NCBI RefSeq assembly: GCF_001613245.1
Contig: NZ_BDBZ01000007.1
Span: 434,001 to 498,000, forward strand
From: Nocardia speluncae NBRC 108251
Lineage (GTDB): Bacteria; Actinomycetota; Actinomycetes; Mycobacteriales; Mycobacteriaceae
Length of the DNA stretch: 64,000 nucleotides
Direction: 5' to 3'
The notes under the pieces were generated by a model that saw only the letters and a program-made list of their open reading frames with translations, made no database searches and had not been told where the DNA came from. Positions within the stretch are counted from its first letter, which is position 1, and every line of letters starts with the position of its first letter. The translations under genes and the position numbers were made by a program. Positions 33,092 to 41,400 of this stretch are shown here, in pieces.

Positions 33092-34735
33092 ATGACAACG
33101 ACCTCGCAGCATTCCGGAATCCCGACCGGAAAGGAGGCTCGCGAGATCGACGCAGTCGTCGTCGGAGCCGGCCTCGCCGGCCTCCATATGCTGCACAAAT
33201 TGCGCGAACTCGGACTCTCGGTGCAGGTGTACGAAGCGGGTGGCGGGCTCGGCGGCACGTGGTACTGGAACCGCTACCCGGGCGCACGCGTCGATGTGAA
33301 AAGCATGTACTACAACTACTCCTTCGACCCGGAGCTCGAGCAGGAGTGGGAGTGGACGGAGAAGCTGCCGCCGCAGCCGGAGTTGCTTCGCTACATCAAC
33401 CACGTCGCGGATCGTTTCGATCTGCGTAAGGACGTGCAGTTGCGGACCCGGGTCACCAGCGCGGTCTACGACGACGCCGCCGCGCGGTGGCGGATCACGA
33501 CCGATCGTGGCGACGCCGTCTCGGCGCGATTCGCGATCATGGCGACGGGCTGCCTGTCGGCGCCGAAGATGGTGGAAATTCCGGGTATCGAGACGTTCCG
33601 GGGCCGCAGCTTCCACACCGGCAACTGGCCCGAGCAGGACGTCGACTTCACCGGTCGGCGGGTTGCGGTGATCGGCACGGGTTCCTCCGGGGTACAGGTG
33701 ATTCCGCTCGTTGCCGAGGCGGCGGCCGCGCTCACCGTGTTCCAGCGGACCGCGAACTATGTCCTGCCCGCCGGCAATCACGCCATCGATCCCGAATTCC
33801 AGCGTGACATCAAGTCGCGCTATCGCGAGGTGCGCAAGGCCAACCGGGAATCGTCGTTCGGTATCGCGCGACCCGTTGCCACCACGGGAGCGCTCGAGGT
33901 GAGCGAAGACGAGCGAAATGCTTTCTACCGCTCGGTATGGGAAGACAAGGACAGCGAGCTGGTCAGCATGCTGACCGGATACACGGATACGCTCACCGAC
34001 GAAGTCGCCAACGAGACCGCCGCCCAATTCATCCGGGATCGTATTGCCGAGATCGTGTCGGATCCGGCCGTCGCCCGGCTACTTCAGCCTTCCGGTTTGT
34101 TCGGCGTCAAGCGCCCGGTTCTGGGTACGAACTACTACGAAACCTACAATCGTGACGATGTGCGGCTCGTGGACGCCGCCGCGACCCCACTCACCGCGGT
34201 CACCGCGTCCGGCCTCGAGACGACACACGAGAGTTTCGAGTTCGACGACATCATCTACGCCACCGGGTACGACGCGATGACCGGTGCGCTGGCGGCGATC
34301 GACATTCGCGGCCGGGGTGGTGCGTCACTGCGGGAGAAGTGGGCCGACGGCCCGGTGACCTACCTCGGTCTCGCCGTGGCGGGGTTTCCGAACCTCTTCA
34401 CGATCACCGGACCGGGGAGCCCCTCGGTCCTGTCCAACATGGCGGTGTCGATCGAGCAGCATGTGGACTGGATCACGGACGCGATCGAAGTGATGCGGTC
34501 CGCGGGCGTCACGACCATGGAGGCCGAGAGCGACGCGGAGCAGGAATGGACGCGGCATGTCGGCGAAGCCGGCGATATGACGCTCTATCCGAAGGTGGAC
34601 TCCTGGTACGTGGGATCGAATGTGCCGGGCAAGCCGAGGGTGATGTACGCATACATCGGTGGCGTCGGAGCATATCGCGAGAAATGCGACCAGGTCGCCG
34701 CCGACGGCTACGACGGTTTCACTTTGACGCAGTGA
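33092..34735 (+). CDS. Baeyer-Villiger monooxygenase
   Basis: A 547-residue FAD/NADPH monooxygenase. The FAD loop is VVGAGLAGLHM (residues 24-34), then GGTWYWNRYPGARVDVKS. The intact fingerprint FRGRSFHTGNW (169-179, His175) and a second Rossmann VIGTGSSGVQV follow. The C-terminal part has TGPGSPSVLSNM and DSWYVGSNVPGKPR. It resembles cyclohexanone/acetone-type BVMOs and should insert oxygen next to a ketone. The start ATG 33092 is weakly supported (GAAAGG 13 bp upstream). It is transcribed alone and ends at a strong hairpin. Confidence 0.87.
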   Translation: MTTTSQHSGIPTGKEAREIDAVVVGAGLAGLHMLHKLRELGLSVQVYEAGGGLGGTWYWNRYPGARVDVKSMYYNYSFDPELEQEWEWTEKLPPQPELLRYINHVADRFDLRKDVQLRTRVTSAVYDDAAARWRITTDRGDAVSARFAIMATGCLSAPKMVEIPGIETFRGRSFHTGNWPEQDVDFTGRRVAVIGTGSSGVQVIPLVAEAAAALTVFQRTANYVLPAGNHAIDPEFQRDIKSRYREVRKANRESSFGIARPVATTGALEVSEDERNAFYRSVWEDKDSELVSMLTGYTDTLTDEVANETAAQFIRDRIAEIVSDPAVARLLQPSGLFGVKRPVLGTNYYETYNRDDVRLVDAAATPLTAVTASGLETTHESFEFDDIIYATGYDAMTGALAAIDIRGRGGASLREKWADGPVTYLGLAVAGFPNLFTITGPGSPSVLSNMAVSIEQHVDWITDAIEVMRSAGVTTMEAESDAEQEWTRHVGEAGDMTLYPKVDSWYVGSNVPGKPRVMYAYIGGVGAYREKCDQVAADGYDGFTLTQ

Positions 34736-34746
34736 CCGAAAACCGG

Positions 34747-34778
34747 GGGTGGCGGGCGCCGCACCGCGCCCGCCACCC
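34747..34778. terminator. hairpin terminator after BVMO
   Basis: Perfect 13-bp GC-rich stem (GGGTGGCGGGCGC with its complement) around a 6-nt loop, 11 bp after the BVMO stop and about 90 bp beyond the end of the convergent P450 gene. It could serve both. Confidence 0.7.
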
Positions 34779-34867
34779 GGGCGGCTCTCCTGTTTCCGGA
34801 CCCGCCGAGACCCGTGTCCGTGTCCGGATTCAGTGCTGGTCGAGTGGTTTCGATCGGGTGAGGTCTA

Positions 34868-36115
34868 TCAGACGAGACGCATCGGCGGGCACGCCGGAAA
34901 CCGAACCGGCAGTGCTGCCAATGCGCGGTGGAACTGTCCCTGCCGCCAAGGTAGTTGCTGCGCAGATATTTGCGGGTGGATCTCCGGCAGGGCGTCGAGC
35001 AGCAGGTCGATGCCCTGCGCGGCGATTGTCTGGGCAAGGGTCTGGGCCGGGCAGCCGTGCGGGCCGCCTCCCCAGGCGAGGTGCGACCGGTTGCCCTTGC
35101 GGTCACCGCCGACAACGGTGGGGTCGTTGTTGCACGCGGCCAAGCTGACGACCACCGGTTGATCGGCAGGCAGCCACGTATCGCCGACGAGTTGCGGCTG
35201 CCTGGGATAGCTCACGCACCAGTTTGCCAGCGGCGGATCCTCGAACAGCACCTCATCGATCGCGTCGCGGGTGGATATGGCGCCGCTGAGGAGTTCACCC
35301 CCGTATTGATCGTCGGTCATCAACAGCAGCAACGCATTGAGGATGAGATTGCAGGTCGGCTCCGTACCCATCGAAAACAGGAGAGCGGCCTGATTCACCA
35401 TTTCCATGGCATCGAGCCCATCCGGGTGCTTCAACAGCTCCGAGGTCAGATCGTCGCCCGGTTCGGCCTGCTTCTGCTGGACAACTCCGATCAGTGCCTC
35501 GACGAATCGCTGCTGCCCCTCTTCTGCGCCGACTCCCTCCAGCATCGCCGCCATCCCTTCGTAAGCCGCGGCCGCAGCGTCCTCGGGAAATCCCATGAGT
35601 TCACTGAGGACGCGGAAGGTCAACGGATACGCGTAGTCCGTTCGAAGGTCCGCAGTGCCGCGTTCGCAGAAGTTGTTGATCAGCGCGTCGGCGGCGCGAG
35701 CGACTGTGTCGTGAACCTTGTGCAGGTCGACGGTGTCCAGCGCCGCGATGATGGTGCGCCGGTAACGCTCGTGTTCCACACCGGCGGTTCGCAGGGCATT
35801 CTGGCGATAGCCCAGCATCGGCAACATCGGGGAGTCCGAGGGAGCGTTCTTCTCCCATCGGCGTGGGTCGGCAGGGAAATGGAGCTCGTCGTTGAGGATT
35901 TGCATTGCCACCTGGTAGCCGATCACGAGCGTCGCCGGCACACCCGGGCAAAGCTCGACCGGCACCAGCGGGCCGTGACGCCGCATCTCTTCGTAGGTGC
36001 GGTGCGGATCGGCCGCGAACGAGGGGGTATCCAGTCGAGCGTGCGGGCCGACAGTCACGGGGGGCTTGTGCGCGATCGAGGATTCCCCCGGCGAACCCGA
36101 AGCTGTATCGCTCAA
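34868..36115 (-). CDS. cytochrome P450 without the ExxR arginine (CYP157/conservon-like)
   Basis: A 415-residue P450. The TTG at 36115 is the start, since GGAGGAG lies 7 bp upstream. The haem region HLAWGGGPHGCPAQTLA has Cys355 as ligand. The I-helix reads FSMGTEPTCNLI, with Glu and Thr split by Pro. The K-helix ExxR motif is EVLF (288-291), so the Arg is missing. That combination, and HLAW..GPHGCPA, recalls CYP157-type P450s of Streptomyces conservons, but no conservon GTPase, roadblock or sensor gene is nearby. It faces away from the RiPP cluster. The electron donor is not in the window. Confidence 0.82.
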   Translation of the reverse strand: MSDTASGSPGESSIAHKPPVTVGPHARLDTPSFAADPHRTYEEMRRHGPLVPVELCPGVPATLVIGYQVAMQILNDELHFPADPRRWEKNAPSDSPMLPMLGYRQNALRTAGVEHERYRRTIIAALDTVDLHKVHDTVARAADALINNFCERGTADLRTDYAYPLTFRVLSELMGFPEDAAAAAYEGMAAMLEGVGAEEGQQRFVEALIGVVQQKQAEPGDDLTSELLKHPDGLDAMEMVNQAALLFSMGTEPTCNLILNALLLLMTDDQYGGELLSGAISTRDAIDEVLFEDPPLANWCVSYPRQPQLVGDTWLPADQPVVVSLAACNNDPTVVGGDRKGNRSHLAWGGGPHGCPAQTLAQTIAAQGIDLLLDALPEIHPQISAQQLPWRQGQFHRALAALPVRFPACPPMRLV

Positions 36116-36937
36116 CGCGTGGCTCCTCCGCGTGGTGCTGCGGTGTATCCCTTTCGGCCTGGCGAGGGGCTGCCTGCCGTTCGTTGTGTGGGCATGCTGG
36201 CATGATACCGGGAGTTGTTTCAGGCCAATAGAATTGGTGAATTCGGCATCGTAATATGTTGCCCATGAATGGCTATCGGTGAGTCCGTGCATCGTGGCGG
36301 CGTCGATTCCGTATATCGGCGATCCGGTCGGCGGCCGTCGCTGATGCGGCGCAACAGCATCCTCACCAGTGCGAACACCAGATCGTCGCTGCGTCCAGAA
36401 ACTGGGCGGCCACCCGGCGCTCGGGCGCGACGCGGCCGCCACGGCCGGATCGATGGCGGCTCCAGCAACCAGCGCAGCCCGTGTGCTCGATCTGTCGACA
36501 GCAGTGAACCTCGAGGGCCGTACTGGCATCGGTTCCCGGATGCGGCTCGGCCGCTCGACTATCCGGGTCGGAGTCGTAAGCCCGGCGGCGAGTTCGTGCA
36601 GCACGCGGTGCGTTCCGCGCTCGGCACGTGGGCCTCTGTGAGCATCGGCAGCTCCAGGGTTTGACGTTGCAATACCCGCGAAGGTAACTTCCATTACGCA
36701 CCGGTACGTAATGGAAGGCGTGGTCGGGATGCGTGATGAGTTGGAAGTCCCGCTGACACGGTGTGCGGTGAGCGGTTCGCCCGGGCGGCCGGGGCCGCCC
36801 GTAACTTCTTCCTGGCGGCACTCACCGACCGTTGACGATCCGATTCGCACGATATCCCGGCCGGACCGGCTTCTCACCTCGTCCGGCTGCCGCGGCGCGA
36901 GCGATGAGCCGTTGATCAGGAAGAATAGGTTGGCCGC
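36116..36937. other. long gene-free region upstream of the RiPP regulator
   Basis: 822 bp between the divergent P450 and LAL-regulator genes. No frame in it has a convincing start and domain. It holds a 28-bp near-perfect palindrome (separate entry) and must include both promoters. Confidence 0.45.
36689..36716. promoter_or_regulatory. 28-bp near-perfect palindrome, probable operator
   Basis: Arms TTCCATTACG and CGTAATGGAA (10 bp, perfect) flank an 8-bp centre containing ACCGGT; 26 of 28 positions are symmetric. It lies 222 bp before the LAL regulator and 573 bp before the P450 start. The AT-rich arms stand out in this GC-rich DNA. A TetR- or GntR-type protein site is likely. Confidence 0.55.
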
Positions 36938-39640
36938 GTGCTGCACGGTCGAGATGATGTCATCGAACAGATCACAACACTCATCGACGACAGCCGAGAA
37001 GGTCGCGGCAATTCGCTGCTGATCACAGGCGGACCCGGCCAGGGCAAGACCGCACTGCTGGACCATGTGGCCGACACGTTCGGAAAAGACTGGAATCTCC
37101 TTCGTTGCTGCGGAACCGAGCGTGAAGCAGGCTTGCGGTACGGCGGACTGCATCAGTTGCTCGCGCCGATACCGGACGCGGCAGGGACAGTGCCGGAACC
37201 CACCCGCGCAGCTTCGGCTACGGCGAGTGGCACCGACCCACTCGAGCAGGACGACAACAGCCACCAGGTAGGCCTCGGGCTCCTCGCGCTCTGGTCGAGG
37301 CTTTCGACCGAACGCCCGGTGCTCTTGCTGATCGACGACGCTCACTGGTGGGATCAGCCCTCGATCCACGCATTGGCCTTCGCTACCCGGCGGCTGATCG
37401 CGCACCGGGTGGCTGTACTCGTGACATCCCGTGCCCGAGGCAACACCCACGGACTTCCCGAGAAGGAGCTGATGCCACTGAGCAGAGACGAATCGAAAGC
37501 CTTGCTGGTCGAGCGGATGCCCGGGCTACCGGCCGATACACGTGAACGAGTTCTCGACACCGCGGCAGGCAACCCGTCGGCCCTGCTTCAACTGCCCGGC
37601 GCGAACAGCGATTTCCCGACGCTGGGACCGCTGGCGCTGAGCGCCCGCCTGCAATGCGAGTACGAACGCGGCCTCGCCGCCCTACCCGAAGACACCCGGC
37701 TCGCCCTGCTGGTAGTAGCCGCCGATTGCAGTGGAAGCCTGACCGTCGCTGTGCAGGTACTCGCCGAACTCGGTTCCACCGCCGCAGCGCTGGATGCCGC
37801 GGAACGAGTCGGCGTTGTCAATATTTCGGGACTTTCGATCACTTTCCGGCATCCGCTCGAACGAGCGGCGGCCTATCGGATGGCTCCGTACAGCATGCGG
37901 CTGTTCATCCACGCCACCATTGCGGCGAGTATCGACGACCCGGAGTTGCGGGCTTGGCACCTGGCCGCCGCCGCGACAGCGCCCGACGAAACCGCGGCGG
38001 CTGCTCTGGACGCGGTCGCCGACAGCGCGCGGCGCAACACCGACTATCGGCGCGCGGCACTCGCCTCCGAACACGCGGGCCGCCTCTCACCCGCCCAGAA
38101 CGATCGTCACACCCGGCTTCTGACGGCCTTGGAGGCCAATATCGAAGCCGGGCAGACGGCCCGAGCCCTCGGCTTGGCAGCTGAAATTGCGTCACGCGAG
38201 GTCGATTTCGCGGTCGGTGCGCGCCTGTCCGCGGCGCGTGGCCGTATTCTCTCCGCTCAGGGTGACCCGCGCGGCGCGTACGACGCATTCACCCACGCCG
38301 CACACCTGTACTCCGCGGATCCGGATGCTGCGGCACGAATGCACATCTACGCGGCGGGAGCTGTGTGGCCGGACCCGGACCCGTCCAGGATGCTCAGCAC
38401 TCGGGCCGCACTGCACACCCTTGCCCTCGGTACCGAACGCGACGGATACCTGGCTGTGCTGGACGGCCAGATCGCTCTGCACGGTGGTGATGGGGACCGA
38501 GCGCAGGCGGTTCGAACCGTCCGCAGCGGCGTCCGGTTCGGCCGGGCTCGGTTTGCCGAGGACCATTCGATCCGGTTCGTTCTCGCCGTGCAGGCGATGA
38601 GCGCGGGCGAGGTCGATGATGCGCGCACCTATTTGGTCGAACTGAACACGAAGTGCCGCGAACACGGAATGGCGGGGCGTCTTCCCCTCGTCGGTATCGC
38701 ACTCGGCACCGCCGAAACACTGCTCGGCCACTTCCAGAAGGCCGAAGCGGCCTTTTCCGAGAGTCTGCGGACGGCACAGGAAATCGGCCAGCCCGACCGC
38801 GCCGGTCGCGCCGGTGCCGGCCTGGCTGTCCTCGCCGCCGTGCGCGGGGAGCGCGACCGCTGCCGAAAACTGGCCGAGGAGAGCCTTCCCGGGGCAGCTT
38901 CTCGCTTCGACACGACCAGTTCGGTGAACGCTCGGTGGGCGCTGGGCCTTCTCGACTTGGGTTACGGACGTCACGAGGCGGCGATGGCCCACTTCGAAGC
39001 AGCGGCCGACCATCGAGACCGGGCTATCGGCTGCTGGATTCCCCTGATCAGCGATCATATCGAGGCGGCAGCTCGTTGCGACCCGGCGCAGGCTGCCGAA
39101 CCGATGTCACTTCTAGAAGGCTGGTTCGCCGCCAACTCCGCCCCCTGGATCGAAGCCCAGCTCCTGCGTTGCCGCGGACTGCTCGAGCAGGACGGCGCCG
39201 CATTCGCCCAGGCACTGCCCCTGCACGCCGAGGCGCACCGCTGGTTCGACCATGCCCGCACCGGTCTCCTTTACGGCGAATGGCTGCGACGTGAGCGCTG
39301 CACGTTGAAGGCGCGCACAGTACTGCATGCGGCAATGCGCACTTTCCAACGTCTCGGTGCCGTATCCTGGGCCGATAGAGCGCGAACGGAACTGCGTGCC
39401 GCGGGCGAGGGGACAGGAAGTCACGCGGGCGCCACGTCCGCACAGTTGACTCCGCAAGAACTACAGGTCGTGCGCCTCGCTGCCGGCGGGGCAACCAACC
39501 GGCAGATCGCCGCCCGGTTGCAGATCAGCCCCAAGACTGTCTCTCATCACCTCTACCGAGCCTTTCCCAAACTCGGTGTCAGCAATCGACGAGCATTGGC
39601 CCGGCTTCCTCTCGGCCTCGACGATCCGTCGAATGTCTGA
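36938..39640 (+). CDS. LAL-type LuxR-family transcriptional regulator
   Basis: A 900-residue regulator. It has an N-terminal AAA/NB-ARC-like ATPase with Walker A GGPGQGKT (residues 31-38) and Walker B VLLLIDDAHWWD (129-140). A long TPR-like helical middle follows, then a C-terminal LuxR helix-turn-helix from about residue 835 (LTPQELQVVRLAAGGATNRQIAARL, then ISPKTVSHHLYRAFPKLGV). The GTG start has AGGAAGAATAGG upstream. LAL proteins are typical cluster-specific activators in actinobacteria. It stands 252 bp before the RiPP precursor in the same direction and is its most likely activator. Confidence 0.88.
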   Translation: MLHGRDDVIEQITTLIDDSREGRGNSLLITGGPGQGKTALLDHVADTFGKDWNLLRCCGTEREAGLRYGGLHQLLAPIPDAAGTVPEPTRAASATASGTDPLEQDDNSHQVGLGLLALWSRLSTERPVLLLIDDAHWWDQPSIHALAFATRRLIAHRVAVLVTSRARGNTHGLPEKELMPLSRDESKALLVERMPGLPADTRERVLDTAAGNPSALLQLPGANSDFPTLGPLALSARLQCEYERGLAALPEDTRLALLVVAADCSGSLTVAVQVLAELGSTAAALDAAERVGVVNISGLSITFRHPLERAAAYRMAPYSMRLFIHATIAASIDDPELRAWHLAAAATAPDETAAAALDAVADSARRNTDYRRAALASEHAGRLSPAQNDRHTRLLTALEANIEAGQTARALGLAAEIASREVDFAVGARLSAARGRILSAQGDPRGAYDAFTHAAHLYSADPDAAARMHIYAAGAVWPDPDPSRMLSTRAALHTLALGTERDGYLAVLDGQIALHGGDGDRAQAVRTVRSGVRFGRARFAEDHSIRFVLAVQAMSAGEVDDARTYLVELNTKCREHGMAGRLPLVGIALGTAETLLGHFQKAEAAFSESLRTAQEIGQPDRAGRAGAGLAVLAAVRGERDRCRKLAEESLPGAASRFDTTSSVNARWALGLLDLGYGRHEAAMAHFEAAADHRDRAIGCWIPLISDHIEAAARCDPAQAAEPMSLLEGWFAANSAPWIEAQLLRCRGLLEQDGAAFAQALPLHAEAHRWFDHARTGLLYGEWLRRERCTLKARTVLHAAMRTFQRLGAVSWADRARTELRAAGEGTGSHAGATSAQLTPQELQVVRLAAGGATNRQIAARLQISPKTVSHHLYRAFPKLGVSNRRALARLPLGLDDPSNV

Positions 39641-39892
39641 GGCGGAGCCGGTCAACAGTCCGATACAACCGCTCCGGCGACCGGGTGTATGACCGATACC
39701 GCCGCCAGGGGTATCGCCGTAGCGTTATCGGCGGGCGCTACATCGCAGACTCTCGGACACCACAAGGATTCCCGGCCGCGGATGGGCCCCAACCGATTCG
39801 GGCAGCCTCACCCATTTCCACGCCGCTCAGTAACAACTGTGCGTTTATGGACCGGCGCGGGCCGTCCAGCAGTTCCCACAGAAAGGCATATT

Positions 39893-40093
39893 ATGCCCCT
39901 CCTCACCCTCCCCGTCGGCGCCCCCGTCGGTGCCGGCCTCGCCGAGCTCGGCGGCCAGTGGACCGGATCGACCTCCGTGCCGGATGTCCTACGGGCGCAC
40001 CTGGCCTCCTCGGATGCACGGAAACGTGGAAACTTCAGCTCCTTCATCGAGAACAAGGGCAACTTCAGCTCGTTCATCGAACCGGGCGCCTGA
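39893..40093 (+). CDS. RiPP precursor peptide with two GNFSSFIE cores (cyclophane/triceptide type)
   Basis: A 66-residue peptide. The ATG at 39893 follows GAAAGG with 6-bp spacing. Residues 1-45 act as leader (LTLPVGAPVGAGLAELGG, then SVPDVLRAHLASSDARKR). The core is GNFSSFIE at 46-53, a two-residue NK link, GNFSSFIE at 56-63, and PGA. FSS fits the FxS motif that FxsB-type radical SAM enzymes crosslink (Phe ring to Ser beta-carbon); FIE could be a second three-residue site. The maturase gene starts 71 bp downstream. It resembles the 'multiple cyclophane' AmcA peptides that I recall, but I cannot confirm that name. Confidence 0.85.
   Translation: MPLLTLPVGAPVGAGLAELGGQWTGSTSVPDVLRAHLASSDARKRGNFSSFIENKGNFSSFIEPGA
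40028..40081 (+). repeat. tandem 24-bp core repeat in the RiPP precursor
   Basis: Two 24-bp units at 40028-40051 and 40058-40081, separated by AACAAG. They differ at three positions (A/C, C/G, G/A), all third codon positions and all synonymous, so both code for GNFSSFIE. This points to an old duplication kept under selection for the peptide. Confidence 0.85.
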
Positions 40094-40164
40094 ACCCTGT
40101 CCAGCTTGCCCCGGCGCTCGCCCGCGCCGGGGCTCCGGACGCCGGAAACGGCGAGGAAGTCGGT

Positions 40165-41400
40165 ATGAACTCGAGCGTGGAATTCACCCAGGGCCCAGCG
40201 GCAGACGAGTGGCCGGCCGGCGAGCGGCATGCGCGAGCGATCCGCGAGGCCCGTCGGCAGAGTCTGCCGTTCACTCAGTTCGTCATGAAGATCCACAGCC
40301 GTTGCAATCTCGCCTGTGACTACTGCTACGTCTACGAGATGTCCGATCAGAGCTGGAAAGACCAGCCCAAAACCATGTCGGATCAGATCTTCGACTACGC
40401 CTGCCTCATGATCCGCGACCACGCCGCACAATTCGAGGTACCCGAGGTCAGCCTGGTCCTCCACGGCGGCGAACCGCTGCTCGTCGGGCATGCGTCGCTG
40501 GAGCATTTCGCGCGACGCGCCCGTGAGATAGTCGAACCGGCCACGCGAATCCGGCTGGGAATGCAGACCAACGGCGTCCTGCTCGACACCGAATTCCTCG
40601 ATACCTGTTCTCGGCACAACGTGCAGATCGGCGTAAGCCTCGACGGTGACGAGCGCGGCCACGACCGGCACCGGAAGTACCGGCGGGGCGCCGGCAGCTA
40701 CGCCGATGTCACTGCCGGACTGCAACTCCTGAACCAGCCGGCGTATCGGCACCTGTACTCGGGCCTGCTCTGCACGATCGATATCGCCAATGATCCACTC
40801 GACACCTACGCGGCCCTTGTCGACTTCGCACCGCCCGCCCTCGATCTGCTGCTACCGCACGGCAACTGGACCACCCCGCCCCCGGGACGGACTACGGATC
40901 AGTCCCGGACACCGTACGCGGATTGGCTCATCGCGATCTTCGATCGATGGTACGGCGCCCCGGTCGCCGAAACCCGCATCAGGCTTTTCGACGAGGTGAT
41001 CGAGTTGCTGTTCGGCGGCACCGGCGCCTCGGAATCGGTGGGACTCGCGCCGGTCCAGCTTGCGGTGATCGAGACCGATGGCAGCCTGGAACAGGTCGAC
41101 GCCTTGAAGTCCGCCTTCGCAGGCGCCGCCCGGATCGAGGGCGGAACCCGCGGGAACGCACTGGACCGGGCGGTTCACGAACCCGCGGTGATCGCCCGGC
41201 AGATCGGTATCGAGGCACTGGGTGAGGGCTGCCGAGCCTGTCCGATCCACCGCGTCTGCGGCGCCGGACATTACGCACATCGCTACCGTGCCGGAAGCGG
41301 GTTCCGGAACCCCTCGGTGTACTGCGCCGACCTCGAAAAGCTGATCAGGCATATCGAATCCCGGATACGGGCCGACCTACAGACCGCGACGGGCCGGTGA
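40165..41400 (+). CDS. radical SAM/SPASM peptide maturase, FxsB/AmcB-like
   Basis: A 411-residue enzyme. The ATG at 40165 has GAGGAAG upstream. The [4Fe-4S]-SAM motif is CNLACDYC (Cys47, 51, 54), within FVMKIHSRC and followed by YVYEMSDQSWKDQPKTMSDQ, which is the FxsB signature. LVLHGGEPLL and GMQTNGVLLD are standard radical-SAM barrel strands. The SPASM end has Cys356, Cys359, Cys365 and Cys387 (GCRACPIHRVC, later VYC) for auxiliary clusters. The HExxH domain fused to many FxsB proteins is absent. It should form Phe-to-beta-carbon crosslinks in the upstream peptide. Its stop overlaps the MFS start (GTGA). Confidence 0.88.
   Translation: MNSSVEFTQGPAADEWPAGERHARAIREARRQSLPFTQFVMKIHSRCNLACDYCYVYEMSDQSWKDQPKTMSDQIFDYACLMIRDHAAQFEVPEVSLVLHGGEPLLVGHASLEHFARRAREIVEPATRIRLGMQTNGVLLDTEFLDTCSRHNVQIGVSLDGDERGHDRHRKYRRGAGSYADVTAGLQLLNQPAYRHLYSGLLCTIDIANDPLDTYAALVDFAPPALDLLLPHGNWTTPPPGRTTDQSRTPYADWLIAIFDRWYGAPVAETRIRLFDEVIELLFGGTGASESVGLAPVQLAVIETDGSLEQVDALKSAFAGAARIEGGTRGNALDRAVHEPAVIARQIGIEALGEGCRACPIHRVCGAGHYAHRYRAGSGFRNPSVYCADLEKLIRHIESRIRADLQTATGR

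Noticed and set aside
36269..36664. 131-residue plus-strand frame in the P450-LAL gap
   Set aside because: No motif, no supported start, and Arg/Ser/Gly-rich composition as expected for non-coding GC-rich DNA.
36116..37450. Minus-strand frame extending the P450 to 860 residues
   Set aside because: The part beyond 36115 is an antisense shadow of the LAL gene and intergenic DNA; the P450 fold and the GGAGGAG site fix the start at TTG 36115.
39685..40164. Upstream extension of the radical SAM frame back to 39685
   Set aside because: This stretch overlaps the precursor gene in another frame, has no family similarity, and ATG 40165 has a clear GAGGAAG ribosome site.
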